A DNA stretch of 64,000 nucleotides from positions 69,943-133,942 of the forward strand of contig JBBALI010000005.1 in NCBI GenBank assembly GCA_040403095.1, given 5' to 3'. A program made the translations under genes and the position numbers. Shown piece after piece: positions 8,743 to 17,252 of the stretch. Below the pieces are notes generated by a model, which saw only the letters and a program-made list of their open reading frames with translations, had not been told where the DNA came from and did no database searches. Source of the stretch: JAQVCM01 sp040403095 (GTDB taxonomy: Bacteria; Bacteroidota; Bacteroidia; Flavobacteriales_D; Crocinitomicaceae). Every line of letters starts with the position of its first letter. Position 1 is the stretch's first letter.

Positions 8743-10011
8743 CTAATTTATAGTAGTGATTTTATTGTTTTTAGCGACTAATAACATCCAAATTAAAACG
8801 ACCATTAGAAAAATAGATTGTGAAATACTAAGCAATTTCAAAATTTCATAAAAACTATAATGCATAGCACCAATATAAGGCAATGAAACAACAAAAATCA
8901 AACTTAGGGTTCCAAGTACATTGATCCAGAAAAAAGATCGTTGGCGTTTCATTAAAATGGCGATAAAGGAAATCGGAGATGCTAGAAAATTCATCATCAA
9001 CCATGGAACCATAATGGTTGCCATTTCGCCAGATTGTGTCCATTGAGTTCCAAAAACGAATGCAAATAGTTCTTTTCCCCAAATACCGATAATTGAAAAA
9101 GGAACTATACTTAAAGCTGCTAGAATTAAAACAACTTTACTCGCAAGGGGAAAAATACTTTTGTTTTCGTGAATCAAATCCGTGCATTGACGAAAAAATA
9201 CCTGTCCAATGGCGGATCCAATAAAAATCACAGGCAGTTTCAACATTCTGAAAGCGTGATCATAAGAACCATATTCAATTTTCCCATATAAATTCCAAAT
9301 GATACTGACCATCAATAAATCTCTCGCCAAATCGACAAAAACATGTGGTAAATTGTATTTTATTAAATCTGAATTTTTTCCAATTAAAGCTTTGGTTCTT
9401 TTTGAGTTGTACTTTAAAATGGATGTCTTTTTATTCTTTCTGAAATCAAAAAAATAAGCAATACTAGAGAAAAGATAACCAATGATTGTTGCTGCAATTA
9501 AGAATAAAAAATTGTGACTTAAAAATCCAAAAAGTACTTTTAAAACATTTGTTACCAATGACAAAGCCAATGCAGAGCGTGCAATCACTTTGAACTTTTC
9601 TTTCCTTAAAGCCCAACTGTTTCCTTGATTGTAAAATGCCATCAAGAAAATACCAATTGGAAGACTCATAAGAAATAATAAATCCCTCAATGTAGAAAAA
9701 TCTACCCATGAATAAATTCCCAGCAAAAGGACTGCAATGATTGAAAGAAAAATCGAAAAGCGCATAGAAAATCGGTAAATACCGAAAGCATGGTGGTCTT
9801 CCTTCTCGAGTGGAAAAGCCAATTCTAATCGCACGGTTGCCAATGCTGCTCCTAAGGTGGTAATTCTTAAAAAAAGACCGAGGTAAGCTGATTCTGCTGG
9901 ACCAAATTGACGCGTAATAATCGGTGACAACAAATATGTGACTACTTGCGACAAAACAGTTCCTGTAAAAAGAACGGCAACAGATTTTATGAATGAATTT
10001 GATTTCAACAT
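8743..10011 (-). CDS. Second oligosaccharide flippase / polysaccharide biosynthesis protein (Wzx-like)
   Basis: The chosen start is ATG at 10,011 (422 residues, MLKSNSFIKSVAVLF); a TTG seven codons upstream is less likely. The protein has about twelve membrane helices and the N-terminal signature TGTVLSQVVTYLLSPIITRQFGP cut here to its core, LLSPIITRQFGP, typical of capsule/O-antigen Wzx proteins. It is clearly different from the flippase downstream: that one begins with a different helix 1 and lacks this motif. It is the first gene after the rny terminator and is separated from the rest of the cluster by 104 bp that contain a possible promoter. It may translocate a different glycan. Confidence 0.87.
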   Translation of the reverse strand: MLKSNSFIKSVAVLFTGTVLSQVVTYLLSPIITRQFGPAESAYLGLFLRITTLGAALATVRLELAFPLEKEDHHAFGIYRFSMRFSIFLSIIAVLLLGIYSWVDFSTLRDLLFLMSLPIGIFLMAFYNQGNSWALRKEKFKVIARSALALSLVTNVLKVLFGFLSHNFLFLIAATIIGYLFSSIAYFFDFRKNKKTSILKYNSKRTKALIGKNSDLIKYNLPHVFVDLARDLLMVSIIWNLYGKIEYGSYDHAFRMLKLPVIFIGSAIGQVFFRQCTDLIHENKSIFPLASKVVLILAALSIVPFSIIGIWGKELFAFVFGTQWTQSGEMATIMVPWLMMNFLASPISFIAILMKRQRSFFWINVLGTLSLIFVVSLPYIGAMHYSFYEILKLLSISQSIFLMVVLIWMLLVAKNNKITTIN

Positions 10012-10033
10012 TGTAATCAAAAATGAATTCAAA

Positions 10034-10063
10034 AAAAAGACTCTGAAATTTCAGAGCCTTTTT
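10034..10063 (-). terminator. Rho-independent terminator of rny
   Basis: Read on the minus strand, a stem GGCTCTGAAA/TTTCAGAGTC is followed by eight T residues, 7 bp past the rny stop. The hairpin ends just before the second flippase gene and so separates the two units. Confidence 0.85.
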
Positions 10064-10069
10064 AAATAT

Positions 10070-11608
10070 TTATTTGGCGTAATTGACAGATCGTTTTTCC
10101 CGAATTACCGTCACTTTCACTTGACCTGGATAAGTCATTTCAGTTTGAATTCTTTGAGAAATCGCAAATGACAATTCATCGGCTTTCAAATCTGTCACTT
10201 TTTCACTTTCAACTAAAACGCGTAATTCGCGTCCGGCTTGAATTGCATAGGCACTTGAAACACCATCATAGGAAAGGGCCAAAGTTTCCAATTCTTTAAT
10301 ACGTTTGATATAAGATTCAACGATTTCGCGTCTTGCGCCTGGTCTTGCTCCTGAAATGGCATCACAAACTTGAACAATTGGGGAAATCAACGTAGTCATT
10401 TCAACTTCATCGTGGTGAGCTCCAATGGCATTGCAAACATCTGGTTTTTCACCATATTTTTCCGCCAATTTCATCCCTAAAATTGCGTGTGGCAATTCTG
10501 GTTCATCGTCTGGAACTTTTCCTATATCATGCAATAGTCCTGCTCTTTTAGCCAATTTCACATTCAATCCTAATTCAGTTGCCATTACAGCACATAAATT
10601 AGCTACTTCACGAGAGTGTTGCAATAAGTTTTGTCCGTAGGAAGAACGGTATTTCATTCTACCAACCATTCTTGTCAATTCAGGATGTAAACCGTGAATC
10701 CCTAAGTCAATACAAGTACGACGACCAGTTTCAGCGATTTCTTCCTCTAAAGATTTTTTGGTTTTAGCAACTACTTCTTCGATTCTCGCTGGGTGAATTC
10801 GTCCGTCAGAAACCAATTGGTGCAAAGACAAACGAGCGATTTCTCTTCTAACAGGGTCAAAGCAAGATAAGATGATTGCTTCTGGCGTATCATCTACGAT
10901 AATTTCAACACCGGTTGCAGCTTCGATTGCGCGAATATTTCTTCCTTCACGACCGATTATTCTTCCTTTTACTTCATCAGATTCTATGTTGAAAACAGAA
11001 ACTGCATTCTCAACCGCTTGTTCAGTAGCGACACGTTGAATCGTTTGAATAACAATTTTTCGAGCTTCTTTATTGGCGTTTAATTTTGCTTCTTCTGTAA
11101 TTTCTTTGATGTGAATCATCGCACCAGTTCTGGCTTCATCTTTCAATGCTTCCATGATGTGATTTTTCGCTTCTTCAACAGACATTCCGCTGATTTTAGA
11201 TAATTCAGCAACTCTTTTTTGTTGAATTTTATCTAATTCTTGATTTTTAATTTCAATTGCAGTGTGCTTTTGCTCAATTTCTGATTGAACTTTTTCTAAG
11301 TCTTTTTCTTTTCGCGTCACTTCCTCCATTTTCTGAGAAAGTGTTTTTTCTTTTGCTTTGGAGCGGTCTTCAGAAGATTGCATTTTACGCTCACGGTCTT
11401 TCATGGCAGTTTCATGCTCTTCTTTCAATTTCATAAATTTCTCTTTGGCCGAAAGGATTTTTTCTTTCTTCATCGCCTCACCTTCATTCTCTGCGTCTTT
11501 TAAGATTTGTTCCTTACGCTTCTTAAGTACCACATTTTGAATGAAGAAAGCTAATCCGCCACCCCCAAGGATACCGACTAAAATTCCTAATAAAATATTT
11601 GTATTCAT
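10070..11608 (-). CDS. rny: Ribonuclease Y
   Basis: This 512-residue membrane-anchored endoribonuclease initiates mRNA decay. The order of domains is complete: one N-terminal helix (residues 4-24), a long charged coiled coil (about 25-150), a KH RNA-binding domain with GRIIGREGRNIRAIE (about 210-265), and an HD metal-dependent nuclease domain with LLHDIGKV (near residue 359) and GAHHDEVE. Length is usual. It is the last gene of the coiled-coil/zapA/rny unit, and a strong stem-loop (11,615-11,667) lies between zapA and its start, so its level may be set by partial termination there. Confidence 0.97.
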   Translation of the reverse strand: MNTNILLGILVGILGGGGLAFFIQNVVLKKRKEQILKDAENEGEAMKKEKILSAKEKFMKLKEEHETAMKDRERKMQSSEDRSKAKEKTLSQKMEEVTRKEKDLEKVQSEIEQKHTAIEIKNQELDKIQQKRVAELSKISGMSVEEAKNHIMEALKDEARTGAMIHIKEITEEAKLNANKEARKIVIQTIQRVATEQAVENAVSVFNIESDEVKGRIIGREGRNIRAIEAATGVEIIVDDTPEAIILSCFDPVRREIARLSLHQLVSDGRIHPARIEEVVAKTKKSLEEEIAETGRRTCIDLGIHGLHPELTRMVGRMKYRSSYGQNLLQHSREVANLCAVMATELGLNVKLAKRAGLLHDIGKVPDDEPELPHAILGMKLAEKYGEKPDVCNAIGAHHDEVEMTTLISPIVQVCDAISGARPGARREIVESYIKRIKELETLALSYDGVSSAYAIQAGRELRVLVESEKVTDLKADELSFAISQRIQTEMTYPGQVKVTVIREKRSVNYAK

Positions 11609-11614
11609 CTTTTC

Positions 11615-11667
11615 TTAAAATAAAAATCCCACCCATTACGACTCATAAGAATCACAATAGCGTGGGA
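11615..11667 (-). terminator. Stem-loop with U-tract between zapA and rny (attenuator-like)
   Basis: On the minus strand the bases from 11,667 to 11,627 fold into a stem of about 18 pairs with a four-base loop (TTAT), one bulged G and several G-U pairs, followed by TTTTTATTTT. That is the layout of an intrinsic terminator placed 20 bp after the zapA stop and only 19 bp before the rny start. It could limit readthrough into rny. The 78-bp gap is too short for a canonical 6S RNA, which lies next to zapA in proteobacteria. Confidence 0.6.
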
Positions 11668-11686
11668 AACGTTAAAAATAATTGAC

Positions 11687-11977
11687 CTACTTCAGCTTTT
11701 CAATTTCCATCAACAATTCTCCTAATACACTTTCAACTTCAGTATAATCAGCCTTTTCCTGAACTGTAGTTGCGGTATTACCGGATTTTGTTGCCAACTG
11801 TAAAGCTGTCATTGCCAATAAGTCTTGCATATCTTTTACTGCATAATTGTCTTGCAATAACTTAATGGCTCTATTAATATCTGATGCAGCTTTTTGTACT
11901 TTAACTTCCTCACCCTCTTGTACATTCAAAGGATAAGTTCTTCCAGCTACAACAACTTTTATAGATAATTTACTCAT
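11687..11977 (-). CDS. zapA: Cell division protein ZapA
   Basis: This 96-residue protein matches the ZapA family, which bundles FtsZ filaments at midcell. It begins with the SIKVVVAGRTYPLNV strand pair, then the AASDINRAIKLLQDNYAVKDMQDLLAMTALQLA helix pattern seen in ZapA (cited here as two motifs: AASDINRAI and DLLAMTALQLA), and ends in a charged helix for tetramer formation. It lies 3 bp after the upstream coiled-coil gene and upstream of rny, an arrangement common in Bacteroidota. Confidence 0.9.
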   Translation of the reverse strand: MSKLSIKVVVAGRTYPLNVQEGEEVKVQKAASDINRAIKLLQDNYAVKDMQDLLAMTALQLATKSGNTATTVQEKADYTEVESVLGELLMEIEKLK

Positions 11978-11980
11978 TTG

Positions 11981-12292
11981 TTATTGTTTTAATTGACTAA
12001 TGCAGTGATCTATTTCCCTCACCAATTCGTCGATCTCATTGTCTTTATCTGTTAAAACAGCAGACTTTTGAGATTCTAATTGTTCATTTAACTGAATCAA
12101 TTGATTTTGCAAATATTGATTATTTTCTTCCAATTGAAAAATTTGCGCTTGATTTGCGCTAATCAGTATCTTAGTTTGTCCTAGTTCAGTTTCTAAAATC
12201 GTATTTTTTTCACGTTCAGCAAGTAATTGCTGATGTAAATATTGAAATTTACTTTGAATCTGTTGGACAATACTTGAAATCTGCTCTGTCAT
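11981..12292 (-). CDS. Small coiled-coil protein upstream of zapA
   Basis: This 103-residue protein is almost entirely a predicted coiled coil (heptads from about residue 10 to 90: LLAEREKNTILETEL, QIFQLEENNQYLQNQLIQL), with a C-terminal EIDELVREIDHCISQLKQ helix. There is no signal peptide or membrane segment. Small coiled-coil genes sit directly before zapA in many Bacteroidota, and coupling by a 3-bp gap suggests a joint role in division-ring assembly, perhaps similar to ZapB. Similarity to ZapB cannot be proved, since low-complexity coiled coils resemble each other. Confidence 0.7.
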   Translation of the reverse strand: MTEQISSIVQQIQSKFQYLHQQLLAEREKNTILETELGQTKILISANQAQIFQLEENNQYLQNQLIQLNEQLESQKSAVLTDKDNEIDELVREIDHCISQLKQ

Positions 12293-12308
12293 TGCATTCA
12301 GCTTTCTA

Positions 12309-12338
12309 CAAATTTAGTATTGTATTCTGTATTTTCAA
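12309..12338 (-). promoter_or_regulatory. Bacteroidota-type promoter for the coiled-coil/zapA/rny unit
   Basis: On the minus strand TTG (12,338-12,336) is followed after exactly 19 bases by TAAATTTG (12,316-12,309), matching the Bacteroidota consensus TTTG-N19-TAnnTTTG. Transcription should begin near 12,303, giving a short leader before the ATG at 12,292. Confidence 0.65.
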
Positions 12339-12516
12339 TGCTTTTTGTTGATACTTGTTAACATTTCACCTATTGAAAAACTTCTTGATTCACCAAGACA
12401 TTGATTTATTGAGCCTTACAACAAACGACACTTTCCCTAAAAATTACATTTGACTTCATTTATTTTGAATTCAAATATGATTCACAAAAAATTTATCTGA
12501 CTTCAAAAATTAGTTC

Positions 12517-12552
12517 AAAAAAAAAGCTTCCATGATGAAAGCTTGTAAAAAA
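12517..12552 (-). terminator. Rho-independent terminator after the DUF3467 gene
   Basis: A perfect stem AAGCTTTCAT/ATGGAAGCTT (one mismatch) is followed by nine T residues on the minus strand, directly after the stop at 12,553. Confidence 0.8.
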
Positions 12553-12864
12553 TTATGCCTGTGTAGTTGGCGGACCAAATTTCATTGGTGGTGTTCCCGG
12601 CATATCTTGATCATTTATTACACCCATTGATTGCTCATATTTTTGAACATTTTCAATCAATGCAAGCATCAATCTTTTCGCATTTTGCGGTGTCATCACG
12701 ATTCTTGATTTCACTTTTGCTTTCGGCATTCCTGGTAACATTTGAACGAAATCACATACAAATTCAGCTTGTGAATGAGTAATAATTGCAAGATTAGAAT
12801 AAATTCCACCTGCAACTTCTTCCGTTAATTCAATGTTGATTTGATTTTCGTTATTCTTTTCCAT
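12553..12864 (-). CDS. DUF3467 domain-containing protein
   Basis: This 103-residue protein is a full-length DUF3467 member: ELTEEVAGGIYSNLAIITHS, then EFVCDFVQMLPG and RIVMTPQNAKRLMLAL are its conserved blocks. Function is not established. It follows rpoC in the same direction in many Bacteroidota genomes. Here the rpoC terminator (12,876-12,910) lies between, so it may be expressed by readthrough or from a promoter that I could not recognise. The tail is rich in Pro, Gly and Met (DMPGTPPMKFGPP). Confidence 0.88.
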   Translation of the reverse strand: MEKNNENQINIELTEEVAGGIYSNLAIITHSQAEFVCDFVQMLPGMPKAKVKSRIVMTPQNAKRLMLALIENVQKYEQSMGVINDQDMPGTPPMKFGPPTTQA

Positions 12865-12875
12865 ATTTATAGAGT

Positions 12876-12910
12876 AAAAAAAACGGGACTAAAAATAGTC
12901 CCGTTTGATT
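12876..12910 (-). terminator. Rho-independent terminator after rpoC
   Basis: Immediately past the rpoC stop, the minus strand carries AAACGGGACTA with its complement TAGTCCCGTTT around a short loop, followed by a T-run. This is the end of the long ribosomal/RNA polymerase operon. Confidence 0.85.
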
Positions 12911-12912
12911 AA

Positions 12913-15900
12913 TTATTTTGCTGATATTTCGTCGAGTGCTTCTTTGTTTGCAACAATCATTTTTTGGAATTTTCTGATTCCCGTTCCTGCTGGAATTAAA
13001 TGTCCAACAATTACGTTTTCTTTTAATCCCATCAAATGGTCTTCTTTTCCAGAAATAGCTGCTTCGTTTAACACTTTCGTAGTTTCTTGGAACGATGCCG
13101 CAGAAATGAACGATTGTGTTTGCAAAGATGCTCTTGTAATACCTTGTAATAACGGTGTTGATGTTGCAGGAACTGCATCACGCGCTTCAACCAATTGCTT
13201 GTCAGCTCTTTTCAGTTGAGAATTTTCATCTCTCAATTTACGTGCTGAAATTATTTGACCTGGGTGTAATTCTGTTGATTCACCTGACTCGATTACTACT
13301 TTCATTCCAAAAATAGCATCATTCTCTTCCATCACGTCTGCTTTGTGCACAGATTGTCCTTCAAGGAATCTTGTATCTCCTGCATCAACGATTTCAGTTT
13401 TCAACATCATTTGACGTACAATTACCTCAAAGTGTTTGTCGTTAATTTTTACCCCTTGTAAACGGTAAACCTCTTGAATTTCGTTCACAATGTACTCTTG
13501 TACTTTGGTTGGACCTTCAATGTTCAAGATATCATTTGGAGTTACTGCACCATCAGACAATGGTTGACCAGCTCTAACGAAGTCATTTTCTTGAACTAAG
13601 ATATGTTTAGACAATGGAACTAAATATTTACGAACCTCACCTGTTTTAGAAGTGATTTGAATCTCACGGTTACCTCTTTTGATTTTTCCGTATTCTGCAA
13701 TACCATCAATCTCAGAAACAACAGCAGGATTTGAAGGATTACGTGCTTCGAAAAGCTCAGTTACCCTTGGTAAACCACCTGTAATATCCCCAGTTTTTCC
13801 AGAAACTCTTGGGATTTTTACAAGAATCACACCTGCTTCAACTTTATCACCTTCACTTACAGAAATGTGAGAATCTACTGGTAAACTGTATTCTCTTAAT
13901 ACCTCTTTCGTTTTCGGATCAATTACGTGAATTGCCGGGTTTTTCTTTTTATCTTTTGTTTCAGTAATTACTTTTTCAGTAAATCCTGTTTGCTCATCCA
14001 CCTCTTGACGGTAAGTAATACCTTCAATAACAGAATCAAAAACAATTTTACCAGCAACTTCTGAAATAATTACAGCATTGTATGGATCCCATTTAACAAT
14101 AACATCACCTTTTTTGATTTTGATATTGTTTTGAACCATTAATTCAGAACCATAAGGAATATTTGCAGTCATTAAGACAATTCCTGTTTTCTCGTCAGTG
14201 ATTTTAACTTCAGCAGAACGTCCAACAACAACCTCTTTGGTTCCCTCAGGAGTTTTCATTACAATCGTACGCAACTCTTCAATCTCCATCTTACCAGAAG
14301 CTTTTGCTTTCAAGTCAGAAATATCTGTTGTGTTCGAAGCTGTACCCCCAACGTGGAATGTACGCAACGTCAACTGTGTTCCTGGTTCTCCAATTGATTG
14401 AGCTGCAATAACTCCAACTGTATCACCTTCTTGTGCGATTCTATGTGTCGAAAGATTTCGTCCATAACATTTAGAACAAACTCCTCTTCTCATCTCACAA
14501 GTCAATACTGAACGAATTTCCACTTCATCAATTCCTGCTTTTTCGATTTCTTCAGCAACTGATTCTGAAATCAATTCACCAGCTTCAACGATGATGTTTT
14601 CAGTTTCAGGATAGAAAATATCATGAACGGAAGTTCTACCTAAAATACGATCGTACAATGGTTCAACAACTTCATCATTTTTCTTCAATGCTGTAGCAAC
14701 CAATCCTCTCAATGTTCCACAATCTGTTTGATTGATAATAACATCTTGAGATACATCCACCAAACGACGTGTTAGGTAACCAGCATCCGCAGTTTTCAAA
14801 GCGGTATCGGCCAAACCTTTACGTGCACCGTGAGTAGAGATAAAGTACTCCAAAATCGAAAGACCTTCCTTAAAGTTAGAAAGAATTGGATTCTCAATGA
14901 TCTCTTGTGCAGAAGCACCAGATTTTTGTGGTTTCGCCATCAATCCACGCATTCCAGACAACTGACGGATTTGTTCTTTAGATCCACGAGCTCCAGAATC
15001 AAACATCATGTAGATTGAGTTGAAACCTTGGTTATCGTTTTTCAATTGATCCATCAATGTATTTGTCAAACGTGAGTTTGTATGCGTCCAAATATCGATG
15101 ATTTGATTGTATCTTTCATTATTTGTAATAAGACCCATGTTGTAGTTCATCATCACATCTTTCACTTCAGTTTCAGCTTTAGCTACCAAGATTTCTTTTT
15201 CCTTAGGAATAATAATATCATCCAAGTTGAAAGACAATCCACCTTTGAAGGCCATATGGTAACCTAATTCCTTGATATCATCTAAGAATTGAGCTGTACG
15301 TGCTGTGCCAGAAATTTTCAATACATTTCCAATGATATCACGCAATGCTTTTTTAGTCAAAACGTCATTTACGAAACCAACTTCTCTTGGAACATGCTCA
15401 TTAAAAAGCACACGACCACAAGTGGTGTCAATCATCATCAATGTAGGAACACCGTCTTTCAAATCGTAAGATTTTACTTTAATTGGTGCATGTAATTCTA
15501 ATTTTCCTTCGTTGTTTGCAATGATTACTTCCTCTGGAGAGTAGAAAATTCCACCTTCACCAATAACTTTTCTTTCTGGAGTGGACGTTCTACCTTTGGT
15601 AATGTAGTACAATCCAAGCACCATATCTTGTGAAGGAACCGCAATCGGGGCACCATTCGCAGGATTCAAAATATTGTGAGAAGCAAGCATCAACAATTGA
15701 GCTTCCAAGATTGCAGCGTTACCCAACGGTAAGTGAACTGCCATTTGGTCACCATCAAAATCGGCATTGAAGGCTGTTGTTACCAACGGGTGCAAACGAA
15801 TTGCTTTTCCTTCAATTAATTTTGGTTGGAATGCCTGAATACCAAGTCTGTGCAAAGTTGGGGCACGGTTCAAAAGAACTGGATGTCCTTTCAATATGCT

Positions 15901-17193
15901 TTCCAAAATATCCCAAACTACTGGTTCTTTGCGGTCAACAATTTTCTTTGCAGATTTTACAGTTTTTACAATTCCACGTTCGATCATTTTACGAATGATA
16001 AACGGTTTGTAAAGTTCTGCTGCCATGTCTTTTGGCAAACCACACTCATGTAGTTTCAAATCTGGTCCAACAACAATTACCGAACGTGCTGAATAATCCA
16101 CACGTTTACCCAATAAGTTTTGACGGAAACGTCCTTGTTTACCTTTCAATGAATCAGAAAGAGATTTCAAAGGACGATTTGATTCTGTTTTAACCGCTGA
16201 AGATTTACGAGAGTTGTCGAACAATGAATCAACAGACTCTTGCAACATACGTTTTTCATTACGCAAGATTACTTCTGGCGCTTTGATCTCGATCAATCTT
16301 TTCAAACGGTTGTTACGGATAATTACACGTCTGTACAAGTCATTCAAATCCGAAGTTGCGAATCTACCTCCATCTAATGGAACCAAAGGACGCAATTCTG
16401 GTGGAATAACTGGAACAACTTTTACAATCATCCATTCAGGTCTATTGTCGATACGCGTTTGAGATTCACGCATAGCTTCAACAACCTGCAATCTTTTCAA
16501 TGCTTCATTTTTACGTTGTACAGAAGTTTCTGTATTCGCTTTGTGACGCAAATCGTAAGACATTTCATTTAAATTCAATCTTTTCAACAAGTCATGTAAT
16601 GCATCAGCACCCATTTTTGCGATGAATTTATTTGGATCTGTATCTTCTAAATATTGGTTTTCTTTTGGAAGTGCATCCAAAATATCCAAATACTCTTCTT
16701 CAGTCAAGAAGTCTAAGTATTTCAAAGAAGCACCATCACCTTGAGTAGCTATCCCTGATTGAATCACGACATAACGCTCATAATAGATAATTTGATCTAA
16801 TTTCTTTGTTGGAAGACCTAATAAATAACCAATTTTGTTTGGCAAAGAACGGAAATACCAAATGTGCGCAACTGGAACCACCAATGAAATGTGCCCCATA
16901 CGCTCACGACGTACTTTTTTCTCTGTAACTTCAACACCACAACGGTCACAAACGATTCCTTTGTAACGGATTCTTTTGTATTTACCACAGTGACATTCGT
17001 AATCCTTAACAGGACCGAAAATTCTTTCACAAAACAAACCATCTCTTTCAGGTTTGTAAGTTCTGTAATTTATTGTTTCTGGTTTCAACACTTCACCACT
17101 TGACTGCTCCAGAATAATTTCTGGAGAAGCCAATGAGATGGTAATTTTGTTAAAACTACTTTGTTTTTTTGGTGTTTCTTTTCTGTAAGCCAT
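12913..17193 (-). CDS. rpoC: DNA-directed RNA polymerase subunit beta'
   Basis: This 1426-residue beta' subunit is of normal Bacteroidota length. It shows the N-terminal zinc site (CHCGKYKRIRYKGIVCDRCG, near residue 70), the bridge to the RPGRF-like clamp (GRFRQNLLGKRVDYSARSVI, cited core LLGKRVDYSARSVI), the catalytic Mg-binding NADFDGDQMAVH (near residue 479) and the second zinc cluster CEMRRGVCSKCYGRN (near residue 900). The start is ATG at 17,193 (MAYRKETPKKQS). It lies 59 bp downstream of rpoB in the same operon and ends at a clear terminator. Confidence 0.99.
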   Translation of the reverse strand: MAYRKETPKKQSSFNKITISLASPEIILEQSSGEVLKPETINYRTYKPERDGLFCERIFGPVKDYECHCGKYKRIRYKGIVCDRCGVEVTEKKVRRERMGHISLVVPVAHIWYFRSLPNKIGYLLGLPTKKLDQIIYYERYVVIQSGIATQGDGASLKYLDFLTEEEYLDILDALPKENQYLEDTDPNKFIAKMGADALHDLLKRLNLNEMSYDLRHKANTETSVQRKNEALKRLQVVEAMRESQTRIDNRPEWMIVKVVPVIPPELRPLVPLDGGRFATSDLNDLYRRVIIRNNRLKRLIEIKAPEVILRNEKRMLQESVDSLFDNSRKSSAVKTESNRPLKSLSDSLKGKQGRFRQNLLGKRVDYSARSVIVVGPDLKLHECGLPKDMAAELYKPFIIRKMIERGIVKTVKSAKKIVDRKEPVVWDILESILKGHPVLLNRAPTLHRLGIQAFQPKLIEGKAIRLHPLVTTAFNADFDGDQMAVHLPLGNAAILEAQLLMLASHNILNPANGAPIAVPSQDMVLGLYYITKGRTSTPERKVIGEGGIFYSPEEVIIANNEGKLELHAPIKVKSYDLKDGVPTLMMIDTTCGRVLFNEHVPREVGFVNDVLTKKALRDIIGNVLKISGTARTAQFLDDIKELGYHMAFKGGLSFNLDDIIIPKEKEILVAKAETEVKDVMMNYNMGLITNNERYNQIIDIWTHTNSRLTNTLMDQLKNDNQGFNSIYMMFDSGARGSKEQIRQLSGMRGLMAKPQKSGASAQEIIENPILSNFKEGLSILEYFISTHGARKGLADTALKTADAGYLTRRLVDVSQDVIINQTDCGTLRGLVATALKKNDEVVEPLYDRILGRTSVHDIFYPETENIIVEAGELISESVAEEIEKAGIDEVEIRSVLTCEMRRGVCSKCYGRNLSTHRIAQEGDTVGVIAAQSIGEPGTQLTLRTFHVGGTASNTTDISDLKAKASGKMEIEELRTIVMKTPEGTKEVVVGRSAEVKITDEKTGIVLMTANIPYGSELMVQNNIKIKKGDVIVKWDPYNAVIISEVAGKIVFDSVIEGITYRQEVDEQTGFTEKVITETKDKKKNPAIHVIDPKTKEVLREYSLPVDSHISVSEGDKVEAGVILVKIPRVSGKTGDITGGLPRVTELFEARNPSNPAVVSEIDGIAEYGKIKRGNREIQITSKTGEVRKYLVPLSKHILVQENDFVRAGQPLSDGAVTPNDILNIEGPTKVQEYIVNEIQEVYRLQGVKINDKHFEVIVRQMMLKTEIVDAGDTRFLEGQSVHKADVMEENDAIFGMKVVIESGESTELHPGQIISARKLRDENSQLKRADKQLVEARDAVPATSTPLLQGITRASLQTQSFISAASFQETTKVLNEAAISGKEDHLMGLKENVIVGHLIPAGTGIRKFQKMIVANKEALDEISAK

Positions 17194-17252
17194 TATACAT
17201 GCTTGTTTTCAAATTCAACAACTCGACACCGCCTCAGCAGCACCGTTGGTAA

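Noticed and set aside
11615..11667. Full 6S RNA between zapA and rny
   Set aside because: The gap is only 78 bp, too short for 6S RNA; the stem with U-tract is better read as a terminator or attenuator.
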